Below, in pieces: positions 1 through 15,534 of a DNA stretch of 64,000 bases (position 1 is its first letter; every line of letters begins with the position of its first letter). The stretch covers positions 29,068,295 to 29,132,294 of the forward strand of contig CM075853.1 in NCBI GenBank assembly GCA_037975125.1. Reading direction: 5' to 3'. Below the pieces are notes generated by a model, which saw only the letters and a list, made by a program, of their open reading frames with translations, did no database searches and was not told where the DNA came from. This DNA is from Latrodectus hesperus (Eukaryota; Arthropoda; Arachnida; Araneae; Theridiidae). Position numbers and translations under genes: made by a program.

Positions 1-2492
1 TTCTTAATTGCTTTAATTTCTAAGAGTATGATATATTTTTTATTTGATATGATATAGTTTTTTTATTTCTTTTATTATTACATTTGAAAATGTAATTTTG
101 TGAATTTAGCAAATCATTCTTTTTTTGTTACAACTGGATAACATTTTTATCAGACGCTAATAGTTTTTTTTATTTAAAAAAAAATGGTGTAGTACCAAGC
201 TACAGAAAAAATAATTTATAGTTTACTTTTTATTTTTTTAATCTGTCCATATTAAATGCAATAATATCAATATTAGAACCAGATGTTTCATATTTATACA
301 AATCATTATACAATGCATCAGCAACTGCATTATATATTTCGAATATTCAGAAAGATGCAGTTATTTTGAAACAATGTGACTTCAATAAGTACAACTAGAT
401 TTTAACGCATAACATTAAAGATAAAATTTTCAGCACTTTCGAGGTAGATTTGTTGTTATATTAGTTTTATTTTAAAATTAATTAATTTTTTGTTTGTTGT
501 GGGAATGTGCACTTCAATATAATCAACATAAATATTCTCATTTAGTTAGGGGGAATATTTTAAAAAGAAAAATAAACTGTTATCTGTGGAGTAAATTAAC
601 AATTTATATTTTATTTTCATGTCAATACTTAATAATATATTTGAAATCATTCATAACAGTAGTATTTATTTTGTATTTATATATTATTTAGTGCTGCCAT
701 CTTCTAAACAAAAGTGAAAACGAAAATTATTCCCATTTTAAACAATATTTTATTTAAAGATTTATGATTTATGCTACATTTATAATTTTTTTTCTAAATA
801 AACCAATGCACGTCCCATTTTTGTGAGGTCTTGAGTATATAACACACAGTGCATTGAATCGTGACCACAAAAAATAATTTTCAAATTAAGGAATATAACA
901 TTATTATTTGTACATTTAAATTGAATAATTATTCAGTCGTTAGATAAAAACTAGACTTTTGTTTGAACAAAATTTTTAGAATGTATCAAAAGTACAGAGA
1001 TTAACTACAAAAATATTTTAAACATTTATTTAAAAATATTTCTCTCATATTAAATTTTATGTAGGGCTGATGACTAGGTTTATCAAGTACATACGCAAAG
1101 AGCATTCACGTATAAAACTTTTACGATGTTCTATAGTTATATAAATCTTCTAATTAGTTACAAAAATATTGCAAATTAGTTTCAAATTCGATTCATCTAA
1201 AGGATTTATTTATCTTACTCTTCTTGTATTGAAGACCAACATTTAAAATTTTAGCTTTTCTCAATTTTCAAAAGATGATATTTTTTGACTTGTATGAGAT
1301 CGTAAGTGTATGTTCTATTTATATAATTTATTATCATAAAAAATGTATCACTTTCGAGTGTTCTTTGTTTTTATGGGAAATTTATTTGCATGTTAATTCA
1401 TAATGCTATGATATTTATAGTATATTTGATCTTATTTCATATAACCTTAAAATAATAATTTAAAAAACAAATCAAAGCCTGATTTAATGATAAGGTCTTT
1501 ATCTGTGAGATAAGTCACATTATAGAGTTATTCACAACAAATAATAGGATAAAGCCTTATGCTGATGAAAGCAATGGACTTTATATTCGGGTAAATTTTA
1601 TGAAGGACAAATATATTTGCTGTTGTTTGGAATAATTACAAGTTATGGCGTTGGACATGCGAGATAATTTAGGATTCTGATCTATATTTGATTAGTTTAA
1701 GATGTAATTTAAACAGATTGTTGGTTTGACCTACTCCTGTAGTCAGTATTATGATCTTAGATACTATCTGTTGGACTGTATTGTGGTCAAACTCAGCTCA
1801 ATAATTGTACTAACACTGGCATGTAAGGTTGTCATTGTAAAAGAGGGTTATTTTTTAAATTTTCGCTTGTAATTATTGCACTGTAGTAGAAGAATCACTA
1901 TAGCAGAAGATTTGTGTAGAATACTTAAAAAAAGACAAAGTTGTTGTTATTTTGGAAAGCTAATAAAATACCAAAAAGGAAATCAATTGTGTACCATTAC
2001 CAATCAAAGAAACATTACGGCTGATTGAGAACTATGATAAAACTTCGTCACACAGGATATATTTTTCATCAAGAGAAACCGCTGAAAGAAATACAATACA
2101 GCATGCTTTTTGCTTAAATGAGAAGAGAAGTTAGTGTTATCTTATTTTAGTAATTAAGGTTGTGCTGCCATCTAACGGAAAAAAATATAACAAACTTTAA
2201 GTCTATAGGTTGCATTTAGTTTTCTAATATTCAAGTTTCCGGGAGAAATAATTAAATTTAGTGAAGAAAAAAAATTGATTTTGCCATTTGTAGAACCACA
2301 TGGACCTTTTATAAACAAATTTGTTACGGATATAAGTTAGTTAAAAAGTAAGCTGTTAATAAAAACAAGGTAATAAATCCTCTTGAGACTGTTGATTGTA
2401 ACCAACATATTTTAGATATACTTTTTAAAGATGTTAATTATTGTTAGAAATTCCTTAACCGATATCCTAGTCAACTTAGGGGATCATAGTGC
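1..2492. other. AT-rich DNA, no gene seen
   Basis: The sequence is AT-rich and non-coding in appearance. The one short ORF (494-691) is low-complexity and AT-driven. Around 1490-1560 there is an imperfect stem, ATAAGGTCTTTATC against GATAAAGCCTTAT, with a loop of about 40 bases. The section 1490-2420 is slightly more complex than its surroundings, but I recognise no exon, RNA gene or transposon in it. Confidence 0.6.
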
Positions 2493-2512
2493 TTAACCCT
2501 TTGGATGCACAT

Positions 2513-2900
2513 TTATTCGAATAAATTTTTGCTTTTGGAGCACATTACATTTTTTGGGTTAGAGTAATTTGTAAGAACAGCATATTTTATGCAATTATTA
2601 GAATTTATTGGCTCCCACCTTTTCTTTCTTTTTTTTCCAAATCCTTTTTCTATCACTTGTCTGGCATATCTATTTGTCTCTACCACTATGATATTCCAAA
2701 AATCTTCATTTAGGACTTTATTAAAAACATCCAAAGGTTTAGGATTAGCCCCTAGCCTTCGCAGACACAAAGGATTTATTTCAGGCACTTTACGAAACCG
2801 TTTTACATTAGGTACATTGTCTTTTTCTTCATTAATCCATTGATTTAATTTCTCAGGAAAAGATTCAGTATCACTGCTTCATAAGTATCTTGTACATCTT
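2513..2900 (-). pseudogene. piggyBac transposase N-terminal remnant
   Basis: An open stretch at 2513-2788 (91 codons from the first Met) contains a segment ending VVETNRYARQVIEKG, followed by a basic KKRKKRWEP run. This matches the start of the DDE_Tnp_1_7 (piggyBac transposase) domain, in which 'ETNRYA' is a typical motif. The same frame continues upstream to higher coordinates through an acidic N-terminal region (NDSGDDSE-like), interrupted by one in-frame TGA after a TRYL segment. Downstream it stops at the element's left end, where a 16-bp palindrome (2511-2526) sits. No catalytic aspartates are present. An intact protein of this family is usually about 500-600 residues, so most is deleted. 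It is a dead internal-deletion relic and not a host gene. Confidence 0.75.
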
Positions 2901-2993
2901 TTGCATCTTGGTTTTATCTCACTATCATCACCACTATCATTGTTACTTTGAAATAAACAAGAATGAACATGTTAAATATTGTCTCATTTTCAA

Positions 2994-3055
2994 CGGCGTA
3001 TCAGAATTTCATGTGCGACTTTGGTCAAATTAATGCATGACGTTCTGATACGTCG
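2994..3055. repeat. sub-terminal inverted repeat of the piggyBac-like element
   Basis: The arms CGGCGTATCAGAA (2994-3006) and TTCTGATACGTCG (3043-3055) pair with one mismatch. They lie just inside the right terminus. Such internal repeats in piggyBac elements are transposase-binding sites; that role is inferred here. Confidence 0.65.
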
Positions 3056-3074
3056 AATGCGGTCAAAGGGTTAA

Positions 3075-5000
3075 ATTTTATAATATATGATACATGATAA
3101 ACAGATGAAGCAAACTTCGAATTTTCCGGTGGGAATGTAAAACATTGTTTTATGGCTACTTACTTTTTTCTTTACCGTATATTTATTAAAGACAATTTAT
3201 AAGGTTACTGTAAATATATTTAATGAGCTTTTAATATAATTATGTTATTATACATAAAATTTAAAAAATATTTTTTGTCATTTAGAAACGAATATGGAAA
3301 GAAAAATAGTTCTTATAATCCAATACCCATAAAACTAGAAAATATTGACAAAAGAATAAAATGCGAGTAAGCAGTTTCCAACATAAAATATACAAATATT
3401 TTACTTTTTATTAAATATATTATATACGCAGCAATAATTTTTAACTCATTTTCCAGACATATTTTACATATTTCAATGGTTATAGATTCGCATTTCTACA
3501 AAAAATGTTATGCTATGAAGTATTTTATTTCTTTTATGGAAATTATAAATTTTTGCATTGTTACGAGTATCGTCCAATGCTTTTGGGAATGCTAACTTCT
3601 TAACATAAATTTTAAAATACATAAAATCAGAAGTTTTTTTTATATAAATTTGTTTATAAAAAAATAAAGAAGATTATTAATTTTTTTGCCCTTTTAAAAA
3701 TATTAGAGAAATTTTTGTATTTGCTCCTTTGAAGGATTAGCCAATGGTTCATGAACTTGTAACACTTCTTAAGTTAATAGTCATAAAAACTGAACATCTC
3801 TTTACTGATAATAACATTAAAAATATTATCATCCTTAAAGCCCAAATACCATATCCTATATTTGTCAAATACATAATATCGTCAAAAATTTTGCATGAGG
3901 AATAATTACAATGTGGTATATTTCCTTTGAAAAATTCTTTCTATATTTTTTAAACAATGAAAACAATGTGATTTAAAAAACAAATACTTGAGAAAAAATA
4001 TGAAAGTGTTTATTCATACTATTTTTTTTAAAGATTATTATCACATAGATATTTATCGGAAAAGAATATCAAAATAATTCACAGATCAAGCTAGAATACT
4101 TAATGATTAAAAAAAACTTTTTCAGTATTACAATTCTGCCTCACTAAAAATGCACTCAGAAGTGCGATATGAATTCTACACAAGTGTTCCAAGCCATCTT
4201 GTTTTCTTAATCTTTGAGATGTATTAGTAATATTATTTAGCAACTATAATATTCTTAAATTTTCTCAAAAATTAATCTTGATTTTATAGGAAGGATAAAT
4301 AAATTTCACAATAAATGAGTTTTAAACTAAAAAGATTTTATCTGAAGTGGCAAAAATACATCTATTTGTGTAGTACTGGTAATTTTTAATTACTTTTCAA
4401 ATTATCGAAGCATTTGCTTCGGAAGTAAAATCTCTTCAAAATTCACTATGAAAGTAAAAGAAAAGGAATATCATGAAAGATGTACGAATCTCATGAATTC
4501 TGTTATACTGCAATAAAAATAATGAAGGCTATATTACAGAAATATTTACAAAAAAGTCGCAACAGTTTTACGAAAACGGAAGTCTTTTAATTTTAGAAAA
4601 TAAAAACAAAAATTATGTATGTATGAATTTTACATTACAAATGAATATCTGAATGAAATTAATGATCCAATAATAATATAGAAAAAATTAATTAATTAAT
4701 TGAAACAATAATTACGAAAATAAACGAGTTATTTTGTGTTGTTTACTCCGTAAAAAATTAGAGAGTCAGTATATCATATATATCTAGACTTATTTAAATT
4801 GTTTAAATAATATTACTTAACTAAATTGTTTGCAAAATTTTACGAAAAGCTCATATGAATTTAATAAACCTAAACATTTAATTTAAATGAAATAATTATT
4901 TTATCATATCCTATTGAAGTTATTAAAATATTTTTACTACTAAAAGGAAATATCATTAAATACAAAAATTAAAAGAGGAAGTAATTATTTAGAGTGTGAT
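3075..5000. other. AT-rich DNA, no gene seen
   Basis: Uniformly AT-rich with many short A and T runs. I see no ORF of note, tRNA-like sequence, paired termini or tandem repeat. Confidence 0.6.
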
Positions 5001-5042
5001 TTATATATATATATATACTATATATATATATATATATATATA

Positions 5043-5116
<74 letters not shown>

Positions 5117-5135
5117 TATACACACACACACACAC
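5001..5135. repeat. (TA)n-(CA)n compound microsatellite
   Basis: A nearly pure TA array interrupted by single-base changes (ACTATA near 5018, ATCTAT near 5042). It ends in a short CA run at 5121-5135. Confidence 0.95.
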
Positions 5136-5673
5136 TATGTATTATGTCAATTAGTTAACGGATTAAACTGATTACACTACGACACACACTACACCTCACA
5201 TTTTTTCATTTTGAACTATTTATTTTGAGCCACGATTAAGAGATCGAGATCTAAGTTTTGCTTTTACCAAAATATATCAGTGTGAACAGACATTATGTTC
5301 TCTATCTGTGTTATATCTAATGTTACATATCTCCTCAAAGTAATCTCTGATTGGATGAAAGAGAATGAAATAAGAGCAATTTTTCAGTAATTGGGGTTTC
5401 ACAGCCTCAATGAATATCACGGTGAAATAGTGACAAAATTCTTTTCAAATGCTGGTCTCCAGTGATCACAATGCTTCAGTTTGATGTTTTGATTGCATGA
5501 AGTTTCATAGTCATTGGTATTAAAACTTTTCTTCAAGACACGTGAAAATTTTTTAGAATGTATGGTTTATGTTCAAATGTTTAGAAATGAATAGTTTTTA
5601 TCAAGATGAAGTTAAGTAATTTATTCTTAAGATAATTCTTTTTTCATGTTTTCAATAGAGATTGAAACATGCT
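5136..5673. other. Mixed-complexity DNA, no gene seen
   Basis: Somewhat less AT-biased than the flanks around 5200-5560. No open frame of useful length, tRNA-like head or paired termini were seen. Confidence 0.5.
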
Positions 5674-5760
5674 ATGAGAGAAAGAGAGAGGAAGCTAGAG
5701 AGAAACAAAAAGAGGAACAGAGAGAAAGGGAGAAAGAAAGAGAGAGAGAGAAAGAAAGAA

Positions 5761-5791
<31 letters not shown>
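5674..5791. repeat. GA-rich microsatellite
   Basis: An irregular purine tract of GAGA and GAAA units on the plus strand. The open frames on the minus strand (Ser/Leu/Phe repeats) are direct translations of this array and are not genes. Confidence 0.95.
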
Positions 5792-6872
5792 ATAATTGAC
5801 TTGTCTGATAGTTGTGTTCGTGCAAAATAATGAATTGGTGATGAAATGAATATTCATTCACTCAAAATTTGTACTAATTCCTTTTTTTAATTCAATATAT
5901 GATTTCTGGTAGTTCCTGGATGATAAATATTGAGTATAGAGATGACAGGGAAGATATGTAATATAAAGAAAGATGTGAAATCTGGAAGGAATCTTAATTC
6001 CATAAAAACACAAATGATCAATTCTCGAAATGCACAAGTTTTTAAGCGAGAAAATTATAAAAATGAAATCCACAACATTTTTTATTTGAAGTCATTTGCG
6101 ATAGCTTCAAATAAATGGTTACGAAAAGTGTTGTAGTATCTGCTCATGTATTTTTTGTCAAGAAAGTAAATAGGTAAAAATACATTTTCATTGAAATAAA
6201 AACATTTAGAGCTATTTCTGAATTATTTCGGAAAAGTTACTTTTAATGGGAATATCATTGATTCTGTAGTCACTTTTTACAGACAAGAGCTACTGTTACC
6301 ACTATCTGAGGCTATAATGGATTAAAAACTTCTAAGAACAACCACACCAGAGGTGAGAATCAAACTCAGAAGCTATTAAATTGAAAGCAATAATGCTGGT
6401 TACTTTTGGATGGAAATATCAATGATATAAAATATTAAATCCGATTTTATAATGACAAATTCTTTGTTTATGTATATTTATTTGAATATTTATGATTTAA
6501 AACAATTTTTCACAAATAGTTTGAATTTTGAGAAAAATAATACTTTATGCTTTTTGTATAGATATTTTTCATTAAATTACTGTTTTAAAATTTTTTGTTA
6601 TTTTAAAAATTGACTGCAAAGAATATTTTAAAGTTGTCATAAATATATAAAAAACGCATGAGAAATTTGTTCAGAATCTAATGCAGAAAGTTGTATATAT
6701 GTATATATATACAACTTTCTATACATATATACAACTTTCTACTAAGCAAGATTTAACTAAGATAGCATTTTAAGTATACTCAACATATTTCGATCAAACG
6801 CATATAATTTTGCTGACAGAAATAATACATTAAAAATTGCAAACTATTATTTTCTACTTTATATTTTTCTCT
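5792..6872. other. AT-rich DNA with a possible decayed tRNA-like relic
   Basis: Mostly featureless. On the minus strand, near 6350-6400, the sequence reads GAGTTTGATTCTC in an arrangement resembling a degenerate tRNA B box of an old SINE head. A palindrome at 6685-6720 is listed separately. ORFs at 5858-6136 are AT-rich shadows. Confidence 0.45.
6685..6740. repeat. Perfect 16-bp inverted repeat plus third arm copy
   Basis: The arm AGAAAGTTGTATATAT (6685-6700) pairs perfectly with 6705-6720 across a four-base loop. The right arm is then duplicated at 6725-6740. Confidence 0.8.
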
Positions 6873-7182
6873 GCCGACCGATGGCTGAGTGGTTAGCACT
6901 CCTGACTCCTGAGCTGTGGGTCCTGGGTTCGAATCCCGGTTCGGGCATGGATGTTACTTACTTTCTCTGTTCTCTCTGTGTTTCTCTGTCCTTTCTTCCG
7001 TGATGATGTATGAATGTGGCCCGCCCTATAAACGGGTTTGTGGTGGTATGACGCGGGTAACGCTACTCGCCTCCGTGACTTGGTTCACAGGTGCCCGCTG
7101 GGTAACAACAAATGAGTAGCAGTTTCTGGCCTTGTTGTGGCATAGGGTTCAACACTCAAGTGCCCACCGTTGGAAAAAAAAA
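6873..7182 (+). mobile_element. tRNA-derived SINE, family A, full length
   Basis: The head looks like a tRNA gene: an A-box-like TGGCTGAGTGG at 6882-6892 and a B box GGTTCGAATCC at 6926-6936, the internal RNA polymerase III promoter layout. It is followed by a CT-rich stretch, the motif CCCTATAAACGGGT, and a body ending in a short A tail at 7174-7182. An 11-bp direct repeat CTTTATATTTT flanks the element (6857-6867 and 7184-7194), as expected of target-primed reverse transcription. The open frame at 6916-7119 is a translation of the SINE body and not a gene. Other family A copies lie at 22432 and 37405. Confidence 0.9.
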
Positions 7183-7550
7183 GCTTTATATTTTCTTATT
7201 CTATTACATGTAAATACATTTAGAAATACTTATTTATATGCGTCCGAATTCTAAGAAATTTAAAAATAAGTAAAAATACGGATAATTTTCTCTTACTCCC
7301 ATTTAGTTTCCTGTTTATTATTATATTAGATCCATACGCTTACCACGCTTTGCACTAGGAATGCATAATGAGTACAAGAGAAAAGCCTTTAATTAAACTC
7401 ATTTTCACGCTCTTAATTTAAACACTATATCAACTATCACTAGAAACTCTTAGATTCCATTCACATACTTGAACCTTCATCAAAATGTTAATCACTAAAT
7501 AAAATTCACGAATTTTTAAAATAGTTCTCGGCGAATATAAATTGTTATTT
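7183..7550. other. AT-rich DNA leading into a more complex segment
   Basis: AT-rich to about 7320, then gradually more mixed. No gene or repeat was recognised. Confidence 0.5.
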
Positions 7551-7890
7551 ACCTTCGAGAAGAATATAAAGTCTCGTTCGTAAGAGAATTTGAATTTTAA
7601 TTTTTTGGTTCAGTGGGGTGTTGAGGCTTTCCCATTTCCATTTTATCGGATGAGGTAAACTTGTTTTTAACGGATGATCGGCTGCCATTCTTTACCCCTT
7701 TCCAAGATTTTTCCCATTTTTTTCTTCTTTTAAAATAATGCGAAAAGTTCTAAAGAAGCAAAAAAGATAATCTAATTGTATTCGAAGAATGCTCCAAACG
7801 AAGGAGAGAGAGATAATGCGGATAAATAGGCTCGAACGGTTCGCAGCAGCCGCCGAGTCGAGAACGATCGTTCTGGCTGTATATTATGTT
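7551..7890. other. CpG-bearing unique-looking segment, possible regulatory DNA
   Basis: This segment differs in composition from its surroundings. It contains nine CpG dinucleotides between 7819 and 7870 and a perfect 14-bp palindrome AGAACGATCGTTCT at 7861-7874. A TTCGAGAA followed closely by TATAAA occurs at 7554-7570. There is no convincing long ORF and no SINE or transposon signature. It could be a promoter, an untranslated first exon, an enhancer or a single old repeat copy. I cannot choose between them from sequence alone. Confidence 0.35.
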
Positions 7891-8628
7891 TTGCTATAAG
7901 GAACTATTTATCTTGATCAAAAAGAGATAGATTTAAAATTCATGAGATTTTGCGAAACTGAGATTATTTTCTATCTAATTTAATAAATATATTTGAATAT
8001 CTCTGTGAGAGTGTATTCATAAGTATTTGTAACAACTTTTTATTTTAATTAGAGGGATGATCAATGTGAAAAAATAACAGGCAACAAAATGTTTTTTAGC
8101 ATTAAACTTATCATGTTTTGCAATGCTTGATCTTAAGTAAAAATCAACTTAAAAACATATAGGAATATACAATGAGAGAGAGAGATATAAAAGTTCATTT
8201 CTAATATGTAACATGTTGTTTTCGTTGAGAAAAATGTTAGCACATCATAATATAATTTTCATCATGGGTAATGACTCGATTAATCTAATTTTTATAGCAT
8301 AATTTTTTTCATTAAGCAATTACTAGGTTACAATAGATTTTAGTATTTTCCTTATCTCTAAATACTACACTACATACATAATTTTTCAGAATTGCCTTTT
8401 GAAAAGTTTAAATGCATATTATGATTCATATTATTCTATTTTATTTCGTGTTCATAAAATCACAAAACTGTAATAAAATGGAAGAAATATTTACACTCAA
8501 CAAGTGAGCAGTAAATGAATTATAATGCATTTATTTTTTGGAAAATTTAAAGAGGAATAACCCTAGATATCACTTTTAAAAATTTTCTCCTTACTTAAAA
8601 TTTCTGTAAAAATTTTTTTCTAAATTCT
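7891..8628. other. AT-rich DNA, no gene seen
   Basis: No ORF, paired termini or tRNA-like sequence was recognised. A short GA run occurs near 8174. Confidence 0.55.
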
Positions 8629-13271
<4,643 letters not shown>

Positions 13272-13284
13272 GTAGGTTGTTGTT

Positions 13285-13570
13285 GCCGACCAACTTGTCT
13301 AGTGGTCAGCGTGCCTGACTGCAGACAAGGAGGTCCTGGGTTTGAATCCCGGCTCGGGCAGGGATGTACTTTCTCACTCTATCTATCCTGTCTTTGGCCT
13401 TTCCTTGTAAAAATGAAATGTGAATGGATGCCTACCCTATAAACGGGTACCTATGGCAAGTGTGTAATGAGGAAGTCGGACTCCACGCCAAAATATAGTT
13501 CAGTTGAAAAAGTGGAGCAGCTCACGCCATATTGTCAGCCTGGCTGGCATACGAGAACAACAACAACAAC
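13285..13570 (+). mobile_element. tRNA-derived SINE, family B
   Basis: The head has an A-box-like TGTCTAGTGGTCAGC near 13296 and a B box GGTTTGAATCC at 13339-13349. The CCCTATAAACGGGT motif shared with family A follows, then a family-specific body (GAGGAAGTCGGACTCCA, near 13468) and a tail of AAC repeats. Flanking direct repeats are GTAGGTTGTT (13272-13281) and GTAGATTGTT (13572-13581), differing at one base. A family C SINE lies immediately downstream in opposite orientation. Confidence 0.88.
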
Positions 13571-13584
13571 AGTAGATTGTTTAC

Positions 13585-13881
13585 TCAACAGCATGCTTCT
13601 CGGGACCTAGTGCTGAGCTGGGCTCAACCAGTTAGATAGAAACAGCCGGGTGGAATTTTCGTGACTTTGAAGCAGGGACGAAGCAGAAGACCCCCAATAC
13701 TTGGACTGCCACCCCAGGGGTATCATTTCAATTTGGGGACATTGCGACCACGCCCAGTTTAACGTGCCCCAGCCGTCTTTAACGAACACGACGGATCTTC
13801 GGTTAAACCGGGACTTGAACTCACTACCTTCCGATAATGAGCACGACGGCCTAACCGACCAGGCTGCCGCCGACCTATTTA
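13585..13881 (-). mobile_element. tRNA-derived SINE, family C, minus strand
   Basis: Read on the minus strand, the element starts near 13881 with a tRNA-like head (CCTGGTCGGTTAGGC, then a B-box-like GAGTTCAAGTCC). It ends near 13585 with the segment GAGCCCAGCTCAGC, which is also present in the plus-strand copy at 20756-21040. The flank TAGACTGT at 13883-13890 resembles TAGATTGT at 13573-13580, consistent with a target duplication at the same site used by the neighbouring B element. Short ORFs at 13607-13892 are shadows of the SINE. Confidence 0.75.
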
Positions 13882-13890
13882 ATAGACTGT

Positions 13891-15238
13891 AGTGATTATA
13901 TAGTTGAGTATTTGACTATAACTGAAATTTGTTGATGCAAATGGAAAACACTTTTCAATAATATCTATATTTCTACCAATTGAGACGTCCATGTGACTGA
14001 GACGTTTGATAAAAATGCTTGTCTATTATTTTATTTTATGCTCCAGAAAAATATGACGATTCTTTTCACCGGCTAATTAACAATGAAGAAGCAAATAGAA
14101 ATTGATGAGTAGTTTATATGTAATGGTTATGAAAGGGCTTATTAAATCAATAAATACTTTGTTGTTATTATTTTGTTTTGATTGTAGTTTATGTGTATTT
14201 AATGTGATTATGATATTTTATAATAAAATATACGACACATTCTTTTTTTTTTTGTTATTTAGAAAAGTAACAGTTGATGATATTTATCAAAAAGCAATTA
14301 ATGCAAATAACTAAACTTAATGGATATGACTTTAATAACAAATGGTATTACAATGTATGAAAATATTTAGTATAATCAAATAATGTTTATAATTAGCTTT
14401 AAATTTTTGATAATAATTTTCCTAATTAAAATGAACGCATACAACTTAATTTGTATCATATATTTAAAAGATATTTTATTTTTTAATGTTTATAAATAGA
14501 CAAATAAATTTGTAGTAGATTATTCTTTATTTGCAATAAATGCAATATATATTTTAACCTAAAATAATATAAATTGCATTTTTAATTTTGAAAATTATCC
14601 TTAAAAATACAATATTGTGTATAAAGTTTTAAGAATATATTAATAAAAATGCAGAACAACTTTTTTTTAGGTGCTTCAATTCAGAATAACAATAAAGTCT
14701 TTTAATGATATATAAGGCAAAATAAGGAAGTAAAACTTATATATAAACAAAAAATGATGTTTACGCAGAAAATGAAGTCTCATCTTGTGCATCAATTTTT
14801 TAATTATATCTTCACATTTTTTATTTAGTTACTCAGCTGGAAGTTCTCAGCATTTGAACATTGTTGAGATTTCGTTAGCATCTCTTTATGCAATTCTTTT
14901 GAAGTCTCTATCTGCAACGATATCAATTAGAAATTTTAGCTTATAACTAAACAAATTTTGTACACAAATTTTGAATACTTTTAAGATTTAAACTTAATTT
15001 ATGTTTCGATGAGAATATCTATATTAATACTAAAATTCATGATTATATTTGATTTTGTAAACTTTAGATACTGTAAATCTTAAATTTGAAGAATTCCAAA
15101 TCATTTACATTAAGAAAAGTCAATATTCCACAAAAGTTGCTGACAGAAATCGCATCAGAATGTGAAAGTTTTATGTAATTTTACCTTTTACAAAGAAAAA
15201 AATATTATTTTTCTTTGTAAAATAAAAAATTACACTGT
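13891..15238. other. AT-rich DNA with one small hairpin
   Basis: No gene was recognised. The perfect inverted repeat at 15186-15222 is listed separately. The frame at 14102-14314 is AT-rich and unconvincing. Confidence 0.55.
15186..15222. repeat. Perfect 15-bp inverted repeat
   Basis: TTTTACAAAGAAAAA (15186-15200) pairs with 15208-15222 across a seven-base loop. It lies just upstream of a family B SINE insertion. Confidence 0.75.
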
Positions 15239-15250
15239 TTAATATATAAT

Positions 15251-15522
15251 GTTGTTGTTGTTGTGTGCCAGCTAGGCTGGCAATATGGGAGTGCGCTGCT
15301 CCACTTTTTTAACTGAACCATATTTTTGGTGTGGAGTCCGACTTCTTCAGTACACAGATGCCATAGGAACCCGTTTATAGGATTGGCAACTATTCACACC
15401 TCATTCATACAAAGAAGGGACAAAGACAGGATAGATAGAGAGAGAGAGTACATCCATGCCCGAACTGGATTCGAACCCAGGACCTCCCTATCCGTCTCTG
15501 AACACTAGACAGGGAGGACGGC
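15251..15522 (-). mobile_element. tRNA-derived SINE, family B, minus strand
   Basis: It is the same structure as the 13285 copy in reverse: an AAC tail (read here as GTT repeats) at 15251, the body, the complement of CCTATAAACGG, and the tRNA-like head with its B box as GGATTCGAACC near 15468. A perfect 12-bp target duplication TTAATATATAAT occurs at 15239-15250 and 15523-15534. That suggests a fairly young insertion. ORFs at 15326-15587 are shadows. Confidence 0.92.
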
Positions 15523-15534
15523 TTAATATATAAT

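Larger units (their letters stand above)
2493..3074 (-). mobile_element. piggyBac-like deletion derivative with TTAA target duplication
   Basis: Both ends carry TTAA (2493-2496 and 3071-3074), followed inward by CCCTTTG at the left and its complement CAAAGGG at the right. That is the arrangement of piggyBac-superfamily elements: TTAA target and ends beginning CCC. The right end also has a sub-terminal inverted repeat (2994-3006 against 3043-3055, core CGTATCAGAA), another common piggyBac feature. Inside, the minus strand encodes an N-terminal transposase remnant that runs straight into the left terminus. The catalytic portion is therefore missing and the element, about 574 bp between the duplications, is non-autonomous. 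The family assignment rests on ends plus protein motif and is fairly secure. The exact lineage is not known. Confidence 0.8.

Noticed and set aside
6882..6945. Possible functional tRNA gene
   Set aside because: A and B boxes are present, but the sequence continues into a SINE body with target duplication, and a full cloverleaf with acceptor pairing is not evident. The same applies to the heads at 13285, 34932, 37405, 40514 and 53446.
7554..7570. TTCGAGAA followed by TATAAA read as a heat-shock promoter
   Set aside because: Only one paired heat-shock unit and a TATA-like string are present, both expected by chance in AT-rich DNA. Not called as a promoter on its own.
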